DNA of 64,000 nucleotides from Pseudonocardia kujensis (GCF_021283305.1 NZ_JAJSOK010000002.1:1-64000), one strand, 5' to 3'. Shown: positions 1 through 11,384, counted from the stretch's first letter. Translations and numbers: made by a program. The notes: generated from the letters alone by a model not told the origin.

Positions 1-61
1 GCTGAGCGAACTGCTGGTGATCAATCCGAGCCCGCGGCATGGGCTCGATCGTGTCGGTCAT
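1..61 (-). CDS. N-terminal fragment of an unidentified leftward gene
   Basis: Only the first 20 codons lie in the window, reading MTDTIEPMPRARID and onward; the rest is beyond the left edge. The ATG (complement of 59-61) is preceded by a strong Shine-Dalgarno sequence, GGAAGGA (complement of 68-74), six bases away. That ribosome site is the reason for calling it. Twenty residues are too few to assign a family. Confidence 0.6.
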   Translation of the reverse strand, partial: MTDTIEPMPRARIDHQQFAQ

Positions 62-317
62 CGCTGGTCCTTCCCCCGGGACACGCCCGGAGCTACAGAC
101 CAGTTACACCGAAGATCGGACACTCCCACTCGACATCGAGCAGCTCACGCTGCGGATCAGACCGACCCTGCACACGGGCATCGTCCCAGCGGCCCGAGAT
201 CGACTGGCGGTCCGACACCCGAGCTTTTCAGCAGTCTCCTAGGCGTCATGCGGGCGTAGCGAGCCCGTAACCCGCCGCCGCCACGATGGGGGGCGAATCG
301 GCGAGGAGGCGGTCGCG
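62..317. other. Intergenic region without a convincing gene
   Basis: This stretch separates the divergent leftward fragment from the acetyltransferase gene. Two short rightward open frames cross it, but neither has a ribosome site or a recognisable protein. It should hold the divergent promoters; I could not pick out a clear -10/-35 pair. Confidence 0.5.
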
Positions 318-1385
318 GTGGCGCTCTGGCGTGTGCACGTCGAGCTGGAGGATCGACCCGGCCGGCTCGGTGAGCTGGCCACCGCGGTCGGCGGGTCCGG
401 GTGCAACATCCTCTCGCTGCACGTGGTCGGGGAACCGGCCGACGACGGGTCGGTCACCGACGAGCTGCTGGTCGAGGTCCCGGGCGGGATCGAACCCGCG
501 GGCATGGCCGCCGCGGTGGAACGCGCGGGAATCCCGTGCACCCTGCTCGTCCGGGCGGACGCGACCGAGCTGGCCGACACCGCCACCACTGCGCTCGCCC
601 TGGCCCGGATGGTCGCGGCCGACCCGGGCAGCGCCCCCCGGGCCGTCGCGACGCTGCTGCGGGCGCGGATCGTGGAGCCGGGCGCGCCCGCCGGCACCGG
701 ACACGTCCACCCGCTGCGGGTCGGCACCGCGCAGGTGCACCTGGGCCGGTCGTGGCCGTTCACCGCCACCGAGCTCTCCCGCGCCGCCGCGCTGCTCGAG
801 CTCGCGGCCCAGCTCTCGCTCAGCGGGCAGCCGGCGCGCAGAGCCGCGCAGCCGGACCCCGTCCTGCTGCTGGTCGACGGGTCGGAGGTGCGGGTGCGCA
901 CCGCCACCCCGGCCGATCGTCCGCTGGTCACCGCCCTGCACGCCCGCTGCTCGCCGGCCACGCGCAGCGCCCGGTTCCTCTCGGCCGCCCCGCGCCTCGA
1001 CCCGGACGAGCTCGACACGCTCGTGGGGATCCCGCACACCGCGTTCGGCCCCGGGGCGAAGCGCACGATCCTCGCGCTGACCACGGACGGGGGCAGCGCG
1101 GTCGGGATGGCCGACGTCGAACGCACCGCGGCGACCGCGGCCTCGTTCGCCGTGGTCGTGGAGGACGCCTGGCAGGACCGCGGCCTGGGCACCGCGCTGG
1201 TCCGCCGCGCGGCCGAGGCGGCCGCCGAGCAGGGCGGCGAGGAGCTGGTGGCCACCACGCCCACGCAGAACATGCAGGTGGTGAAGCTGCTGCGCCGGGC
1301 CGGGCTGCGGCCGACCGCGGAGATCACCGGCGGGATGCTGCACGTCCGCGCCCCGCTGAGCCCGGTCGTCAGCCGCGTCGGCTGA
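318..1385 (+). CDS. ACT domain-GNAT N-acetyltransferase fusion
   Basis: This 355-residue protein joins two regulatory and catalytic folds. Residues about 4-75 look like an ACT domain (RVHVELEDRPGRLGELA, then NILSLHV), a small-molecule, usually amino-acid, sensor. A linker of about 110 residues follows, and residues about 190-340 form a GNAT domain with the acetyl-CoA motif DRGLGTALV. The GTG start at 318 has GAGGAGG just upstream. ACT-controlled acetyltransferases are known in Actinobacteria, where a ligand can gate protein lysine acetylation. The substrate cannot be read here. The middle linker has no domain I recognise. Confidence 0.8.
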   Translation: MALWRVHVELEDRPGRLGELATAVGGSGCNILSLHVVGEPADDGSVTDELLVEVPGGIEPAGMAAAVERAGIPCTLLVRADATELADTATTALALARMVAADPGSAPRAVATLLRARIVEPGAPAGTGHVHPLRVGTAQVHLGRSWPFTATELSRAAALLELAAQLSLSGQPARRAAQPDPVLLLVDGSEVRVRTATPADRPLVTALHARCSPATRSARFLSAAPRLDPDELDTLVGIPHTAFGPGAKRTILALTTDGGSAVGMADVERTAATAASFAVVVEDAWQDRGLGTALVRRAAEAAAEQGGEELVATTPTQNMQVVKLLRRAGLRPTAEITGGMLHVRAPLSPVVSRVG

Positions 1386-1400
1386 CCCGGCCGAACCGGG

Positions 1401-1766
1401 TCAGAGCAGGTCGAGGACCTTCTCCGGCGGGCGCCCGACCACCGCCCGGTCGCCGACGATCACGATCGGCCGCTCGACGAGGATCGGGTGGGCGGCCAGC
1501 GCGTCGAGCAGGGTGTCCCGGTCGGCGTCGGCGAGCCCGAGCTCCTTGTACAGCGTCTCGCCGGTCCGCACGATCGCGCGCGGGTCGTCCGTGCCGAGCT
1601 GCGCGAGCACCCGCTCCAGCGCGGCGCGGTCGGGCGCGTCGTCGAGGTAGCGCACCACGGCGGGATCCACGCCGCGCCCGGTGAGCAGGGCCAGCGCGCC
1701 GCGGCTCTTCGAGCAGCGCGGGTTGTGCCAGATCGTGACGGCGTCCTGTGGCGCGGCGTCGGTCAT
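1401..1766 (-). CDS. arsC: ArsC-family arsenate reductase-like protein
   Basis: A 121-residue thioredoxin-fold protein of the glutaredoxin-dependent ArsC/Spx family. The catalytic cysteine is Cys18 in the motif HNPRCSKSR near the N-terminus, followed by the usual pattern of helix, YLDDAP, and the conserved ERPIV segment near residue 98. Family members reduce arsenate to arsenite using glutathione or mycothiol-linked thiols, but several are general redox proteins and there is no ars operon nearby. It is transcribed divergently from the DCC gene. The ATG at 1766 lies six bases after TAGGCT, so the message is probably leaderless. Confidence 0.82.
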   Translation of the reverse strand: MTDAAPQDAVTIWHNPRCSKSRGALALLTGRGVDPAVVRYLDDAPDRAALERVLAQLGTDDPRAIVRTGETLYKELGLADADRDTLLDALAAHPILVERPIVIVGDRAVVGRPPEKVLDLL

Positions 1767-1772
1767 GTGCCG

Positions 1773-1782
1773 AGCCTAGATT
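1773..1782. promoter_or_regulatory. Interlocked divergent -10 boxes for arsC and the DCC gene
   Basis: The ten bases AGCCTAGATT hold two -10-like hexamers on opposite strands sharing the central TA: TAGGCT on the minus strand (1778-1773) and TAGATT on the plus strand (1777-1782). Each lies 6 or 7 bases before a start codon (1766 and 1790), which predicts two leaderless messages from one symmetric promoter. Confidence 0.5.
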
Positions 1783-1789
1783 GACCGGC

Positions 1790-2197
1790 ATGACGCCTCC
1801 CACCACCGGCGTGCTGGTGTTCGACGGCCGCTGCGGGTTCTGCACCCGCACGGTCGGCTGGCTGCGGCTGCTCGACCGGGACGCGCGGGTCACCACGCTC
1901 CCGTACCAGCAGGCGGGCGCCCCGGAGAAGGCCGGTTCCACGGCCGCCGCCTGCGCCGACGAGGTCCACTTCGCCGCCGGCGGCCGGACCGTCACCGGCG
2001 CGGCGGCGGTCAACGCGGCGCTGGGCGTGGCCCTGCGCACGGACCTGCCGGAGCGGGTCTACTCCCGCACCGCGCCCCTGCAGGACCGTGTCTACGCCTG
2101 GGCCGCGCGCCACCGCGGGCGGCTACCGGGCACCACGCCCTGGTGCGAGCGGTACCCCGAGCTGTGCGCGGCGTCGAGCCGCACTACGGAACCTTGA
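1790..2197 (+). CDS. DCC-family thiol-disulfide oxidoreductase-like protein (DUF393)
   Basis: A 135-residue protein opening with VLVFDGRCGFCTRTV. The DGxCxxC motif (Cys15 and Cys18) defines the DUF393/DCC family, a putative thioredoxin-like redox group named for its Asp-Cys-Cys signature. The ATG at 1790 was chosen because the protein aligns from there and TAGATT sits seven bases upstream; an in-frame start at 1748 would overlap arsC. The last codons run into the first copy of a palindromic repeat that follows the gene. The reaction it catalyses is unknown. Confidence 0.75.
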   Translation: MTPPTTGVLVFDGRCGFCTRTVGWLRLLDRDARVTTLPYQQAGAPEKAGSTAAACADEVHFAAGGRTVTGAAAVNAALGVALRTDLPERVYSRTAPLQDRVYAWAARHRGRLPGTTPWCERYPELCAASSRTTEP

Positions 2198-2281
2198 CGC
2201 GCGGAAAAGCCGCCATTTTCGCGTCATGGAACCATGACGCGCGGAAATGGCCATGATCGACGCGTTATGGAACCATCATGC
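2181..2281. repeat. Three copies of a 20-bp palindrome at 40-41 bp spacing
   Basis: Copies start at 2181 (degenerate, overlapping the end of the DCC gene), 2221 (perfect, GCGTCATGGAACCATGACGC) and 2262 (imperfect right arm). Each has 9-base arms around a two-base centre. The spacers are 20 and 21 bases and both begin GCGGAAA. The same element occurs at 15484-15544 and 47139-47400. Confidence 0.8.
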
Positions 2282-2384
2282 GCCGGGGCGGGCTCATAGG
2301 GGCGGACTCGGGTTCGGCGCGCACCTGAAGCCACGCTGAGTGAGCACTCCGGGCGCCGCCCGTGCTCGGGCAGACTGGTGCGCG

Positions 2385-2429
2385 ATGAGCGAGATCCCGT
2401 CTCCGCACCGCTCCGGCGGGTCGCGGTGA
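2385..2429 (+). CDS. Possible 14-codon upstream ORF coupled to the next gene
   Basis: An ATG at 2385 opens a 14-codon frame (MSEIPSPHRSGGSR) whose TGA (2427-2429) overlaps a GTG at 2426 in the four bases GTGA. CAGACT at 2371-2376 would place transcription start at about 2384, making this uORF leaderless. It could couple translation to the gene behind it. Only the geometry supports it. Confidence 0.3.
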   Translation: MSEIPSPHRSGGSR

Positions 2430-3511
2430 GCGCGCCCCCCGGGCCCCACCCGCCGACCGTCCCGACGGCCCGTCCGGGCTCCGGCCCGCCGCCTCCCCGC
2501 ACGCCCGAGCCGGGGTACGGCGGGGGCGGCCGGCGGCCGCGGCGGGGTGCGGGTGGCCGCCTGCTCGGCGCCGTCCTGCTCGCGGGGGCCGCGTCGGTGT
2601 TCACCGTGCCGGACCTGTGGTTCGGGCTGGACCGGTGGAGCCCCTTCACCCAGATCGTCGCGTTCCGCGCGATCCTGCTGGTGGTCGTCGCGGTGATCGC
2701 CCTCGCGCTGCTGCTGGTCGCGCTCGGGATGCGGCGCGCCTGGCCCTTCCCGCTGGCCATGCTGGTCGTGGTCGCGGTGACGGCGTCGACCATGGCCCCG
2801 CGGCTCGTCGCCGATCCGGTCCCGACCGGCGGCACGCCCGTGAAGGTGTTGTCCTTCAACGTCTACACGGGCGATGCGGACGTCCGCGCGCTCGCCGACG
2901 TCATCCACCGCGAGCGCCCCGACTTGATCGCCCTGCCCGAGGCCGGGGAGCGCTACCGGCAGAAGCTCGCGCCGTTGATCGAGGACCTCGGCTACCGCAC
3001 GGAGGCCTCGGTCGACCGCCGTTCGCAGGACGTCAACGGCGTCGTGGCGGCGGTGTCCCCGCGGTTCGGCGACGTGACCTTCGACATCGGGAAGATCACC
3101 CCGGACTCGCCCTTCCCGTACGTCCAGGTGTCCGGGGGCGGGATGGGCGACCTGACGTTCGTCGCCTTCCACTCGGTCGCGCCCACCGCGGGCTCGGTCG
3201 GCCAGTGGCGAGAGGACCTCGCAGGGGTGAGCCGGTGGTGCACCGCGGCCTCGCCCGCGATCGTGGCCGGCGACTTCAACGCCACCCTCGACCACTCGGT
3301 GCTGCGGACCGCCACCGCGGACTGCGGCGACGCGGCCGCGCAGCGCGGCAGCGCGCTCACCGCGACCTGGCCGGCGATGCTGCCCCGCTGGCTGGGCGCC
3401 GAGATCGACCACGTCTTCACCAACCACGGTGCGACCTCGGAGTCGTTCCAGGTCCTGGACCTGCCCGGCAGCGACCACCGGGCGGTCCTCACGACGTTGC
3501 GGCTGACCTGA
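2426..3511 (+). CDS. Membrane-anchored endonuclease/exonuclease/phosphatase family protein
   Basis: A 361-residue protein with a Pro/Gly-rich cytoplasmic N-terminus, about three membrane segments in residues 45-130, and a C-terminal EEP domain. EEP motifs are visible in order: LSFNVY, DLIALPEAG (metal-binding Glu), GDFNAT, IDHVFT and GSDHRAV (catalytic Asp-His). The family cleaves phosphodiesters in DNA, RNA or lipid head groups; with three N-terminal helices the catalytic domain should face outward, as in YafD-like proteins. I chose GTG 2426 because a -10-like CAGACT at 2371 argues against the longer start at GTG 2378. The substrate is unknown. Confidence 0.75.
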   Translation: MSAPPGPHPPTVPTARPGSGPPPPRTPEPGYGGGGRRPRRGAGGRLLGAVLLAGAASVFTVPDLWFGLDRWSPFTQIVAFRAILLVVVAVIALALLLVALGMRRAWPFPLAMLVVVAVTASTMAPRLVADPVPTGGTPVKVLSFNVYTGDADVRALADVIHRERPDLIALPEAGERYRQKLAPLIEDLGYRTEASVDRRSQDVNGVVAAVSPRFGDVTFDIGKITPDSPFPYVQVSGGGMGDLTFVAFHSVAPTAGSVGQWREDLAGVSRWCTAASPAIVAGDFNATLDHSVLRTATADCGDAAAQRGSALTATWPAMLPRWLGAEIDHVFTNHGATSESFQVLDLPGSDHRAVLTTLRLT

Positions 3512-4028
3512 CCTCGCTCGCCTCGTCGGCCACGAACACCTCGTCGAGCACGAACCGCTCGATGTCGAGCACGAAACCGCGGACCCGTGTCTCCGGGTGC
3601 AGGAACGGGTCGTGCCGGAGCTGGGCGATCCCGCGCGCGACGCTGGTGGCCACGTCCTTGAACGCGAAGGTCCGCCACGACGGGCGCATCCCCGTCTCGT
3701 CGGCGAGCTCCTCGGTGAAGTCCTCGTCGGAGAAGGTGTTCAGGCCGCAGCCGCTGTGCTGGACGAGCAGCACGTCGCGGGTGTGCAGCTTGCGCTGGCT
3801 GATCGTCAGCGAGCGGATCACGTCGTCGGTGACGACGCCGCCGGCGTTCCGGAGCACGTGCACCTCACCGAGCTTCAGCCCGAACAGGGCGAACACGTCG
3901 ATGCGGGAGTCCATGCAGGTGACCACCGCGGTGTGCAGCGCAGGCGGCACCGCCAGGCCCTCCGCGTTGGCCCTCGCCAGGCGCCCGCCACCGGCCTCGT
4001 ACCGCGAAATCAGCTCGTCGTAGCTCAC
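3489..4028 (-). CDS. Beta-class carbonic anhydrase
   Basis: A 179-residue protein that interconverts CO2 and bicarbonate in the cytoplasm. All zinc-site residues of the beta class are present: Cys38, Asp40 and Arg42 in CMDSR, then His91 and Cys94 in VQHSGCG. The segment RNAGGVVTDDVIRSL is typical of the short mycobacterial-type enzymes. The start at GTG 4028 is preferred over an in-frame start at 4088, because family members begin near this point and GAGTAT lies seven bases upstream. Its 3' end overlaps that of the convergent EEP gene by 23 bases. Confidence 0.9.
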   Translation of the reverse strand: MSYDELISRYEAGGGRLARANAEGLAVPPALHTAVVTCMDSRIDVFALFGLKLGEVHVLRNAGGVVTDDVIRSLTISQRKLHTRDVLLVQHSGCGLNTFSDEDFTEELADETGMRPSWRTFAFKDVATSVARGIAQLRHDPFLHPETRVRGFVLDIERFVLDEVFVADEASEVRSAATS

Positions 4029-4108
4029 GGCGCCAATACTCGCGGACGAGTCCGGGACCGGCAGGTCGGGACGGCCTCCTTGGGGCACAGCTCACGTGCC
4101 GGAACGAT

Positions 4109-4151
4109 GAACGGCACCCCTGTGCGGTGGGTCCGCCCAGGAGTGCCGTTC
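4109..4151 (-). terminator. Long hairpin downstream of asd
   Basis: GAACGGCACCCCTG (4109-4122) pairs with CAGGAGTGCCGTTC (4138-4151) with one mismatch. The loop itself holds a GCGG/CCGC pair. It lies between the end of asd and the start of the carbonic anhydrase gene. There is no T-run, so rho-independent function is uncertain. Confidence 0.5.
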
Positions 4152-4185
4152 GTACAGAAGCGCCGTTCGTGCAGAGAAGGCCCGA

Positions 4186-5253
4186 TCAGACCTGGTCGGC
4201 GATCGTCTCCGCGATCTCGTAGGTGTTCAGCGCGGCGCCCTTGCGCAGGTTGTCGCCGCAGACGAACAGCTCGAGCGTGTTCGGGAAGTCCAGCGCCTGA
4301 CGGACCCGGCCGACGTGCGTCGGGTCCTGCCCGACGACGGCGGCCGGCGTCGGCCACACGCCGGCGGCCGGGTCGTCGTCGAGCACGATCGTGGGCTGGG
4401 TGGACAGCACCTTGTGCGCCGCCTCGACCGTGACCTCGCGCGCGAAGGTGGCGTGCACCGCCAGCGCGTGCGTGGTGATCACGGGGACACGCACGCAGGT
4501 CGCCGACACCCGCAGGTCCGGGATGCCCAGGATCTTGCGCGACTCGTTGCGGACCTTGAGCTCCTCGGAGGACCACCCGTCGTCCTTGAGCGAGCCGGCC
4601 CACGGCACCACGTTCAGCGCGAGCGGGGCCGGGAAGGGCGAGTCGCCGCCGAGGCCGGACACGGCCTCCGCCACGTCGCCGGCCTTCTTGCCGACGTCCT
4701 TGCCCGCCACGGCGGACAGCTCGGCCTGCAGCCGGTCGATGCCGGGCTGCCCCGCACCCGACGCGGCCTGGTAGGAGGACACGACCAGCGCCTCGAGGCC
4801 GAACTCGCGGTGCAGCGCGCCCATCGCGGCCATCATCGACAGCGTGGTGCAGTTGGGGTTCGCGATGATTCCCTTGGGCCGGTTCGCGGCGGCCTCGGCG
4901 TTGACCTCGGGCACCACCAGCGGCACCTCGGGGTCCATCCGGAAGGCGCCGGAGTTGTCGACGGCCACGGCGCCGCGGGAGGCGGCGACGGGAGCCCACT
5001 CGGCGGAGATCTCGTCCGGGACGTCGAACAGGGCGATGTCGACGCCGTCGAACACCTCGGGCGCGAGGGCCTGCACCGTGACGTCCTCACCGCGGACCTT
5101 CAGCACCTTGCCGGCGGAGCGGGCGGAGGCGACCAGCCGGATCTCGCTCCACGGCACGGACTCGCGGGCGTCGATGATCTCGATCATGGTGGTGCCGACG
5201 GCACCGGTGGCGCCGACGATGGCGAGCACGGGTCCGGCAGTGTTGTCCGCCAT
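4186..5253 (-). CDS. asd: Aspartate-semialdehyde dehydrogenase
   Basis: A 355-residue enzyme that reduces aspartyl phosphate to aspartate semialdehyde with NADPH, the second step toward lysine, threonine, methionine and diaminopimelate. The nucleotide-binding loop GATGAVG is at residues 14-20. The catalytic cysteine is Cys135 in NPNCTTLS, and [10 protein letters not shown] and the C-terminal [11 protein letters not shown] segment are intact. It begins three bases after the lysC stop codon, giving the classic actinobacterial lysC-asd operon. Length matches the family. Confidence 0.96.
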   Translation of the reverse strand: MADNTAGPVLAIVGATGAVGTTMIEIIDARESVPWSEIRLVASARSAGKVLKVRGEDVTVQALAPEVFDGVDIALFDVPDEISAEWAPVAASRGAVAVDNSGAFRMDPEVPLVVPEVNAEAAANRPKGIIANPNCTTLSMMAAMGALHREFGLEALVVSSYQAASGAGQPGIDRLQAELSAVAGKDVGKKAGDVAEAVSGLGGDSPFPAPLALNVVPWAGSLKDDGWSSEELKVRNESRKILGIPDLRVSATCVRVPVITTHALAVHATFAREVTVEAAHKVLSTQPTIVLDDDPAAGVWPTPAAVVGQDPTHVGRVRQALDFPNTLELFVCGDNLRKGAALNTYEIAETIADQV

Positions 5254-5256
5254 GTC

Positions 5257-6525
<1,269 letters not shown>

Positions 6526-6614
6526 TCCGACCTCCTGTCCGGCGCCGGTCCGGCGCCCTGGTCCTCCGCCTCGGGGCGTGTTCGCACCGCTCTCCGGGCG
6601 CTGGTCGGGAGCCG

Positions 6615-6643
6615 AGGATACCGGCTGCGACGTGCAGGGTTCA
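6615..6643 (-). promoter_or_regulatory. Possible lysC-asd promoter
   Basis: On the minus strand TGAACC (complement of 6638-6643) and TATCCT (complement of 6615-6620) are 17 bases apart and about 90 bases before lysC. Spacing fits a housekeeping sigma promoter; the -35 match is modest. Confidence 0.4.
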
Positions 6644-6813
6644 TGTGTTTGACCGATGCCACAGAGGCCCACGCCACGTTTGGGGCCCGAGGCACCGGGG
6701 CACCACGCGCGAACCGGCGGCCGGCCGTGCGTCGAGCCTGGCGAAACCGCTCGGTCGGGTGCCGGTCGGCGGGGCCGGGCCGCGCAGGCGCTCCGGCAGG
6801 AGATCATGGACCG

Positions 6814-8133
6814 ATGAGCGCGGCGGGCGGCGACCGGGGGGCGGAGGCGGTCCGGGACCAGGTTCCCGGTGCGCTGCCGGCCCGACCGTCGGCCGACCTG
6901 CCGATCGGGCGGCCCGGCGGGCCGCCGCACGAGCGCGCCCCCGAGGGCCCGACCGAGCCGCTCGCCGCCGTCCGGAGCCGCGGCCGCCCGGTCCCGTGGG
7001 CCGCGATCGGGCGCGCCCTGCTGCCGGCTGCGCTGTTCCTCGGTGTCCGCACGGTCGGGATCGTGGTGCTCGCCATAGTCGCGACCCGGCAGGGCACCCG
7101 GCTCGCCGACGAGCTCGGTTCCTGGGACGGGCAGTGGTTCCTCGGCCTGGCCCAGGGCGGCTACGACGGCGTCCCGATCGGGCTCGGCGACGCGTACGGC
7201 CACCGCAGCGGCGAGACCCCGCTGGCCTTCTTTCCCGGCTACCCGGCCTCGGTCGCCGTCGTCCGCTTCGTCACGGGCCTGCCGCTGCTGCCGGCGGCGC
7301 TCACGGCGACGGCCCTGGCCGGGGTCGTCGCCGCCTACGGCGTCGCCCGGCTGGGCGAGCTGGTCCCCGGCGGCTCGCGCCGGGTGGGCCTGGTGCTGGT
7401 GGTGCTGTTCGCGAGCACACCGATGGCGGTCGTGTTCTCGATGGCCTACTCCGAGGCGTTGTTCTGCGCGGCAGCCGCCTGGGCGCTGGTCTTCCTGCTG
7501 CGCGGGCAGTGGGTCGGGGCCGGGCTCGCGGCGGCCGCCGCCGGGCTGGTCCGGCCGACCGCGGCCGCGCTGGTCGCGGCCGTGGGACTGGCCGCGCTCG
7601 TCGCCGTGGTCGCACGGCGTGACGGGTGGCGGCCGTGGCTGGGCGGGCCGCTCGCGGCCGCCGGGCTGCTGGCCTACCTCGGCTACGTCGCGAGCCGCAC
7701 CGGCTCGCTCACCGGGTGGTTCGCGCTGCAGCAGCGCGGCTGGGACTCGCGCTTCGACGGCGGCCGGGCCACCGCGTCGTTCGCCGCGGCGGCGCTGGCG
7801 GACGGCCGCTCGGTCATGGAGGTCGCGACGGTCGGCATCCTGCTCGGCGCGGTCGCGCTGCTGGCGGTCTCGGTGGGGCAGGCCGTGCGCGGCTGGATGC
7901 CGTGGCCGCTCGTCGCCTACTCGGCGGTGGTGCTGCTCATGGACGTGGGCAGCAACGGGCTCATGGGCTCCAAGGCGCGGCTGCTGGTGCCGGCGTTCAC
8001 CCTGCTGCTGCCGCCGGCCGTGGGCCTGGCCAAGCGCAGGCCGGGCACACGCGTGTCCGTGCTGGTGGCCGCGGTGCTGGTCGCGGCCTGGTTCGGGGCC
8101 TACGCCCTGGTCGACTGGCCGTACGCGATCTGA
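6814..8133 (+). CDS. PIG-V-like membrane glycosyltransferase
   Basis: A 439-residue polytopic membrane protein with about ten hydrophobic segments after a 60-residue Pro/Arg-rich cytoplasmic tail. The loop after the first helix contains [15 protein letters not shown], which resembles the WDxxWF..GY signature of GPI mannosyltransferase II/PIG-V relatives (PF04188). A later loop has AFFPGYP. Such enzymes use a polyprenyl-phosphate sugar on the outer face of the membrane, likely a mannosyltransferase. ATG 6814 is used, with AGGAG at 6798. The frame is open for 2.5 kb upstream, but that part is antisense to lysC/asd. Confidence 0.75.
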   Translation: MSAAGGDRGAEAVRDQVPGALPARPSADLPIGRPGGPPHERAPEGPTEPLAAVRSRGRPVPWAAIGRALLPAALFLGVRTVGIVVLAIVATRQGTRLADELGSWDGQWFLGLAQGGYDGVPIGLGDAYGHRSGETPLAFFPGYPASVAVVRFVTGLPLLPAALTATALAGVVAAYGVARLGELVPGGSRRVGLVLVVLFASTPMAVVFSMAYSEALFCAAAAWALVFLLRGQWVGAGLAAAAAGLVRPTAAALVAAVGLAALVAVVARRDGWRPWLGGPLAAAGLLAYLGYVASRTGSLTGWFALQQRGWDSRFDGGRATASFAAAALADGRSVMEVATVGILLGAVALLAVSVGQAVRGWMPWPLVAYSAVVLLMDVGSNGLMGSKARLLVPAFTLLLPPAVGLAKRRPGTRVSVLVAAVLVAAWFGAYALVDWPYAI

Positions 8134-8152
8134 GCCCTTCCGGGCGGGAGGC

Positions 8153-8455
8153 TCAGCCGACCCGGCGGATCAGGCGCGTGACGACGGCGGTGATGACGCC
8201 CCAGATGATCGCCGCGGTGCCGTAGTTCAGCGTCACGGCGAGCTTCGGTTCCGCGGGCAGGAACAGGTTCCCGAGCCCGAGGTTGAAGTACTCGGCGAGG
8301 TCGCGGATGAAGATCGTGAAGCCGTTGTCCGGGTTCGCGTCGAGCAGGGTCAGCACGATGTGGATCACCAGGACGGCCACGATCAGCATCCCGACGAGCC
8401 GGACCAGGGAGGCCAGCAGGCCTGCCCCGCGACGCACGGTCGTTCCCACCGCCAT
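8153..8455 (-). CDS. Small two-helix membrane protein of unknown function
   Basis: A 100-residue protein with two hydrophobic segments, residues about 12-38 ([20 protein letters not shown]) and 78-95. Between them is a polar stretch with [20 protein letters not shown]. It ends 20 bases from the convergent glycosyltransferase gene. I do not recognise a named family; similar small proteins are seen in many actinobacteria. Codon use matches the neighbours, so I consider it real. Confidence 0.65.
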   Translation of the reverse strand: MAVGTTVRRGAGLLASLVRLVGMLIVAVLVIHIVLTLLDANPDNGFTIFIRDLAEYFNLGLGNLFLPAEPKLAVTLNYGTAAIIWGVITAVVTRLIRRVG

Positions 8456-8587
8456 TGTGTTCCCTCCACGGCACGAGTTGGGGCGATCCTCTCAGACCGG
8501 GGGCCGTTCGGGGGGTCGGCGCGCTCCCCCTATCGGGTGGCCCCGCGTCACGAAGTGTGGCCGGCGTCATCGCAGGCGGGCACGGGG

Positions 8588-8618
8588 TTGCCGACGACCC
8601 GGGGCGGGGGGTTACAGT
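8588..8618 (+). promoter_or_regulatory. Probable leuA leader promoter
   Basis: TTGCCG (8588-8593) and TACAGT (8613-8618) are 19 bases apart. The -10 box ends seven bases before the ATG of the leader peptide at 8626, so the transcript should start at or next to that ATG. Confidence 0.5.
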
Positions 8619-8625
8619 CGGATCC

Positions 8626-8664
8626 ATGGCGCGCCTGCTCCTTCGCCGCCGCGGCGGGGTCTGA
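8626..8664 (+). CDS. leuL: leuA leader peptide with three consecutive Leu codons
   Basis: A 12-codon frame reading MARLLLRRRGGV and a TGA, 80 bases before leuA. Its three adjacent leucine codons are CTG, CTC and CTT; CTT is rare in DNA this GC-rich. Leader peptides rich in leucine codons ahead of leuA are expected in Actinobacteria for ribosome-mediated attenuation: stalling on scarce Leu-tRNA favours leuA expression. Immediately behind the stop, CGACCGGC (8666-8673) can pair with GCCGGTCG (8699-8706). The ATG is probably leaderless. Confidence 0.7.
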   Translation: MARLLLRRRGGV

Positions 8665-8720
8665 CCGACCGGCCCCTCGTCGCGGGTTCTGGCGTGCCGC
8701 CGGTCGACACCTCCCGGTAG

Positions 8721-10541
<1,821 letters not shown>

Positions 10542-10562
10542 CCCGCGCGAACCGGCGGTGAC

Positions 10563-10591
10563 CGGCCCGCCCGTGCGACCCACGGGCCGGG
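10563..10591 (+). terminator. Hairpin after leuA
   Basis: CGGCCCGCCCGTG pairs with CACGGGCCGGGCCG with one bulged base and a four- to five-base loop. It lies 22 bases after the leuA stop codon. No T-run follows. Confidence 0.5.
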
Positions 10592-10682
10592 CCGGGCCGC
10601 GACCCGGCGGAGCCCGCCCACGCTCAGCGGGCTCACAGCGGCCGATGCGGCGGAACAGGGCTGATCCCCTACCGTCGTGACC

Positions 10683-11321
10683 GTGCCGTTACCGGTCGCC
10701 CCGCTCGCCGCGTACCTGTTCCTGCTGTTCTGGTCCGCGGTGCCGTTCGCCCCCGCCGAACCCGTCCTGCTCGCCGGCGGCGCCTTCGCGGGCACCGGGG
10801 GCCTCGTCCTTCCGCTCGCCATCCTGGCCGCCGCCACGGGTTCGCTCGCCAGCGACCTGGCGAAGTACGCCCTCGGCCGCGCCGCCGGACCCGCCGTGCT
10901 GCGGCGGATCGCCCGGCGGCCGGCCGGGGCTCGGGCGGTCGCGTGGATCGAGTCCCGGCTCGCGGTGTCGGGCCCGATGGTGATCGCGCCGTCGTACTTC
11001 GTGCCGTTCGGCGTGGTGGCCTCGACGATCGCCTGCGGCGCGCTGCGCATGCGGCTGCGCAGCGTGGTGCTCGGCTCCGCCGTGGGTGCGCTGATCTGGG
11101 CGACCGTCTTCGTCGGCCTCGGCCACCTGGGCGCCACCGTCACCGGCAACCCGTGGTTCGGCTTCGCCCTCGCCGTCCCGGCCGCCCTGGTGGTCGGGCT
11201 GCTGGTCAGGCGGCGTGTCGCGCCCGCGCGGACCGGGGAGGCCGACCCGTGTGTCTGTGGGCCCACCCCGCTCAGCCGCGAGCCGGAGCGCCACGAGGAG
11301 GCCTGTCCCCTGGCCACGTGA
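10683..11321 (+). CDS. DedA/VTT-like membrane protein
   Basis: A 212-residue membrane protein with four to five hydrophobic segments. The organisation, with a re-entrant-like N-terminal half and the segment SYFVPFGVVASTIACGALRM before the last helices, resembles the DedA/SNARE-associated family, which takes part in membrane lipid scrambling and pH homeostasis. The usual Arg-Phe-x-Pro motif of DedA is altered to SYFVPFG. I chose GTG 10683 because TACCGT lies seven bases upstream; GTG 10677 is possible. The C-terminal 40 residues are polar with two cysteines (CVCGP). Confidence 0.6.
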   Translation: MPLPVAPLAAYLFLLFWSAVPFAPAEPVLLAGGAFAGTGGLVLPLAILAAATGSLASDLAKYALGRAAGPAVLRRIARRPAGARAVAWIESRLAVSGPMVIAPSYFVPFGVVASTIACGALRMRLRSVVLGSAVGALIWATVFVGLGHLGATVTGNPWFGFALAVPAALVVGLLVRRRVAPARTGEADPCVCGPTPLSREPERHEEACPLAT

Positions 11322-11324
11322 GCC

Positions 11325-11364
11325 GTGCGCGGTGACCGGCGCCCCGGCACGAGGCACCGCACAC
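11325..11364. terminator. Possible bidirectional terminator between convergent genes
   Basis: GTGCGCGGTG (11325-11334) pairs with CACCGCACAC (11355-11364) with one mismatch. It fills the gap between the DedA-like gene and the end of the ABC transporter operon. Confidence 0.35.
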
Positions 11365-11384
11365 GGTCCACCGCGCTCGGCGCG

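Noticed and set aside
17..259. Short rightward frames at the left edge
   Set aside because: No ribosome site, no recognisable protein, and they overlap a better leftward start at 61.
6526..7203. 226-codon N-terminal extension of lysC
   Set aside because: The extension is Arg/Pro-rich, overlaps the divergent glycosyltransferase gene, and the GTG at 6525 has an ideal ribosome site.
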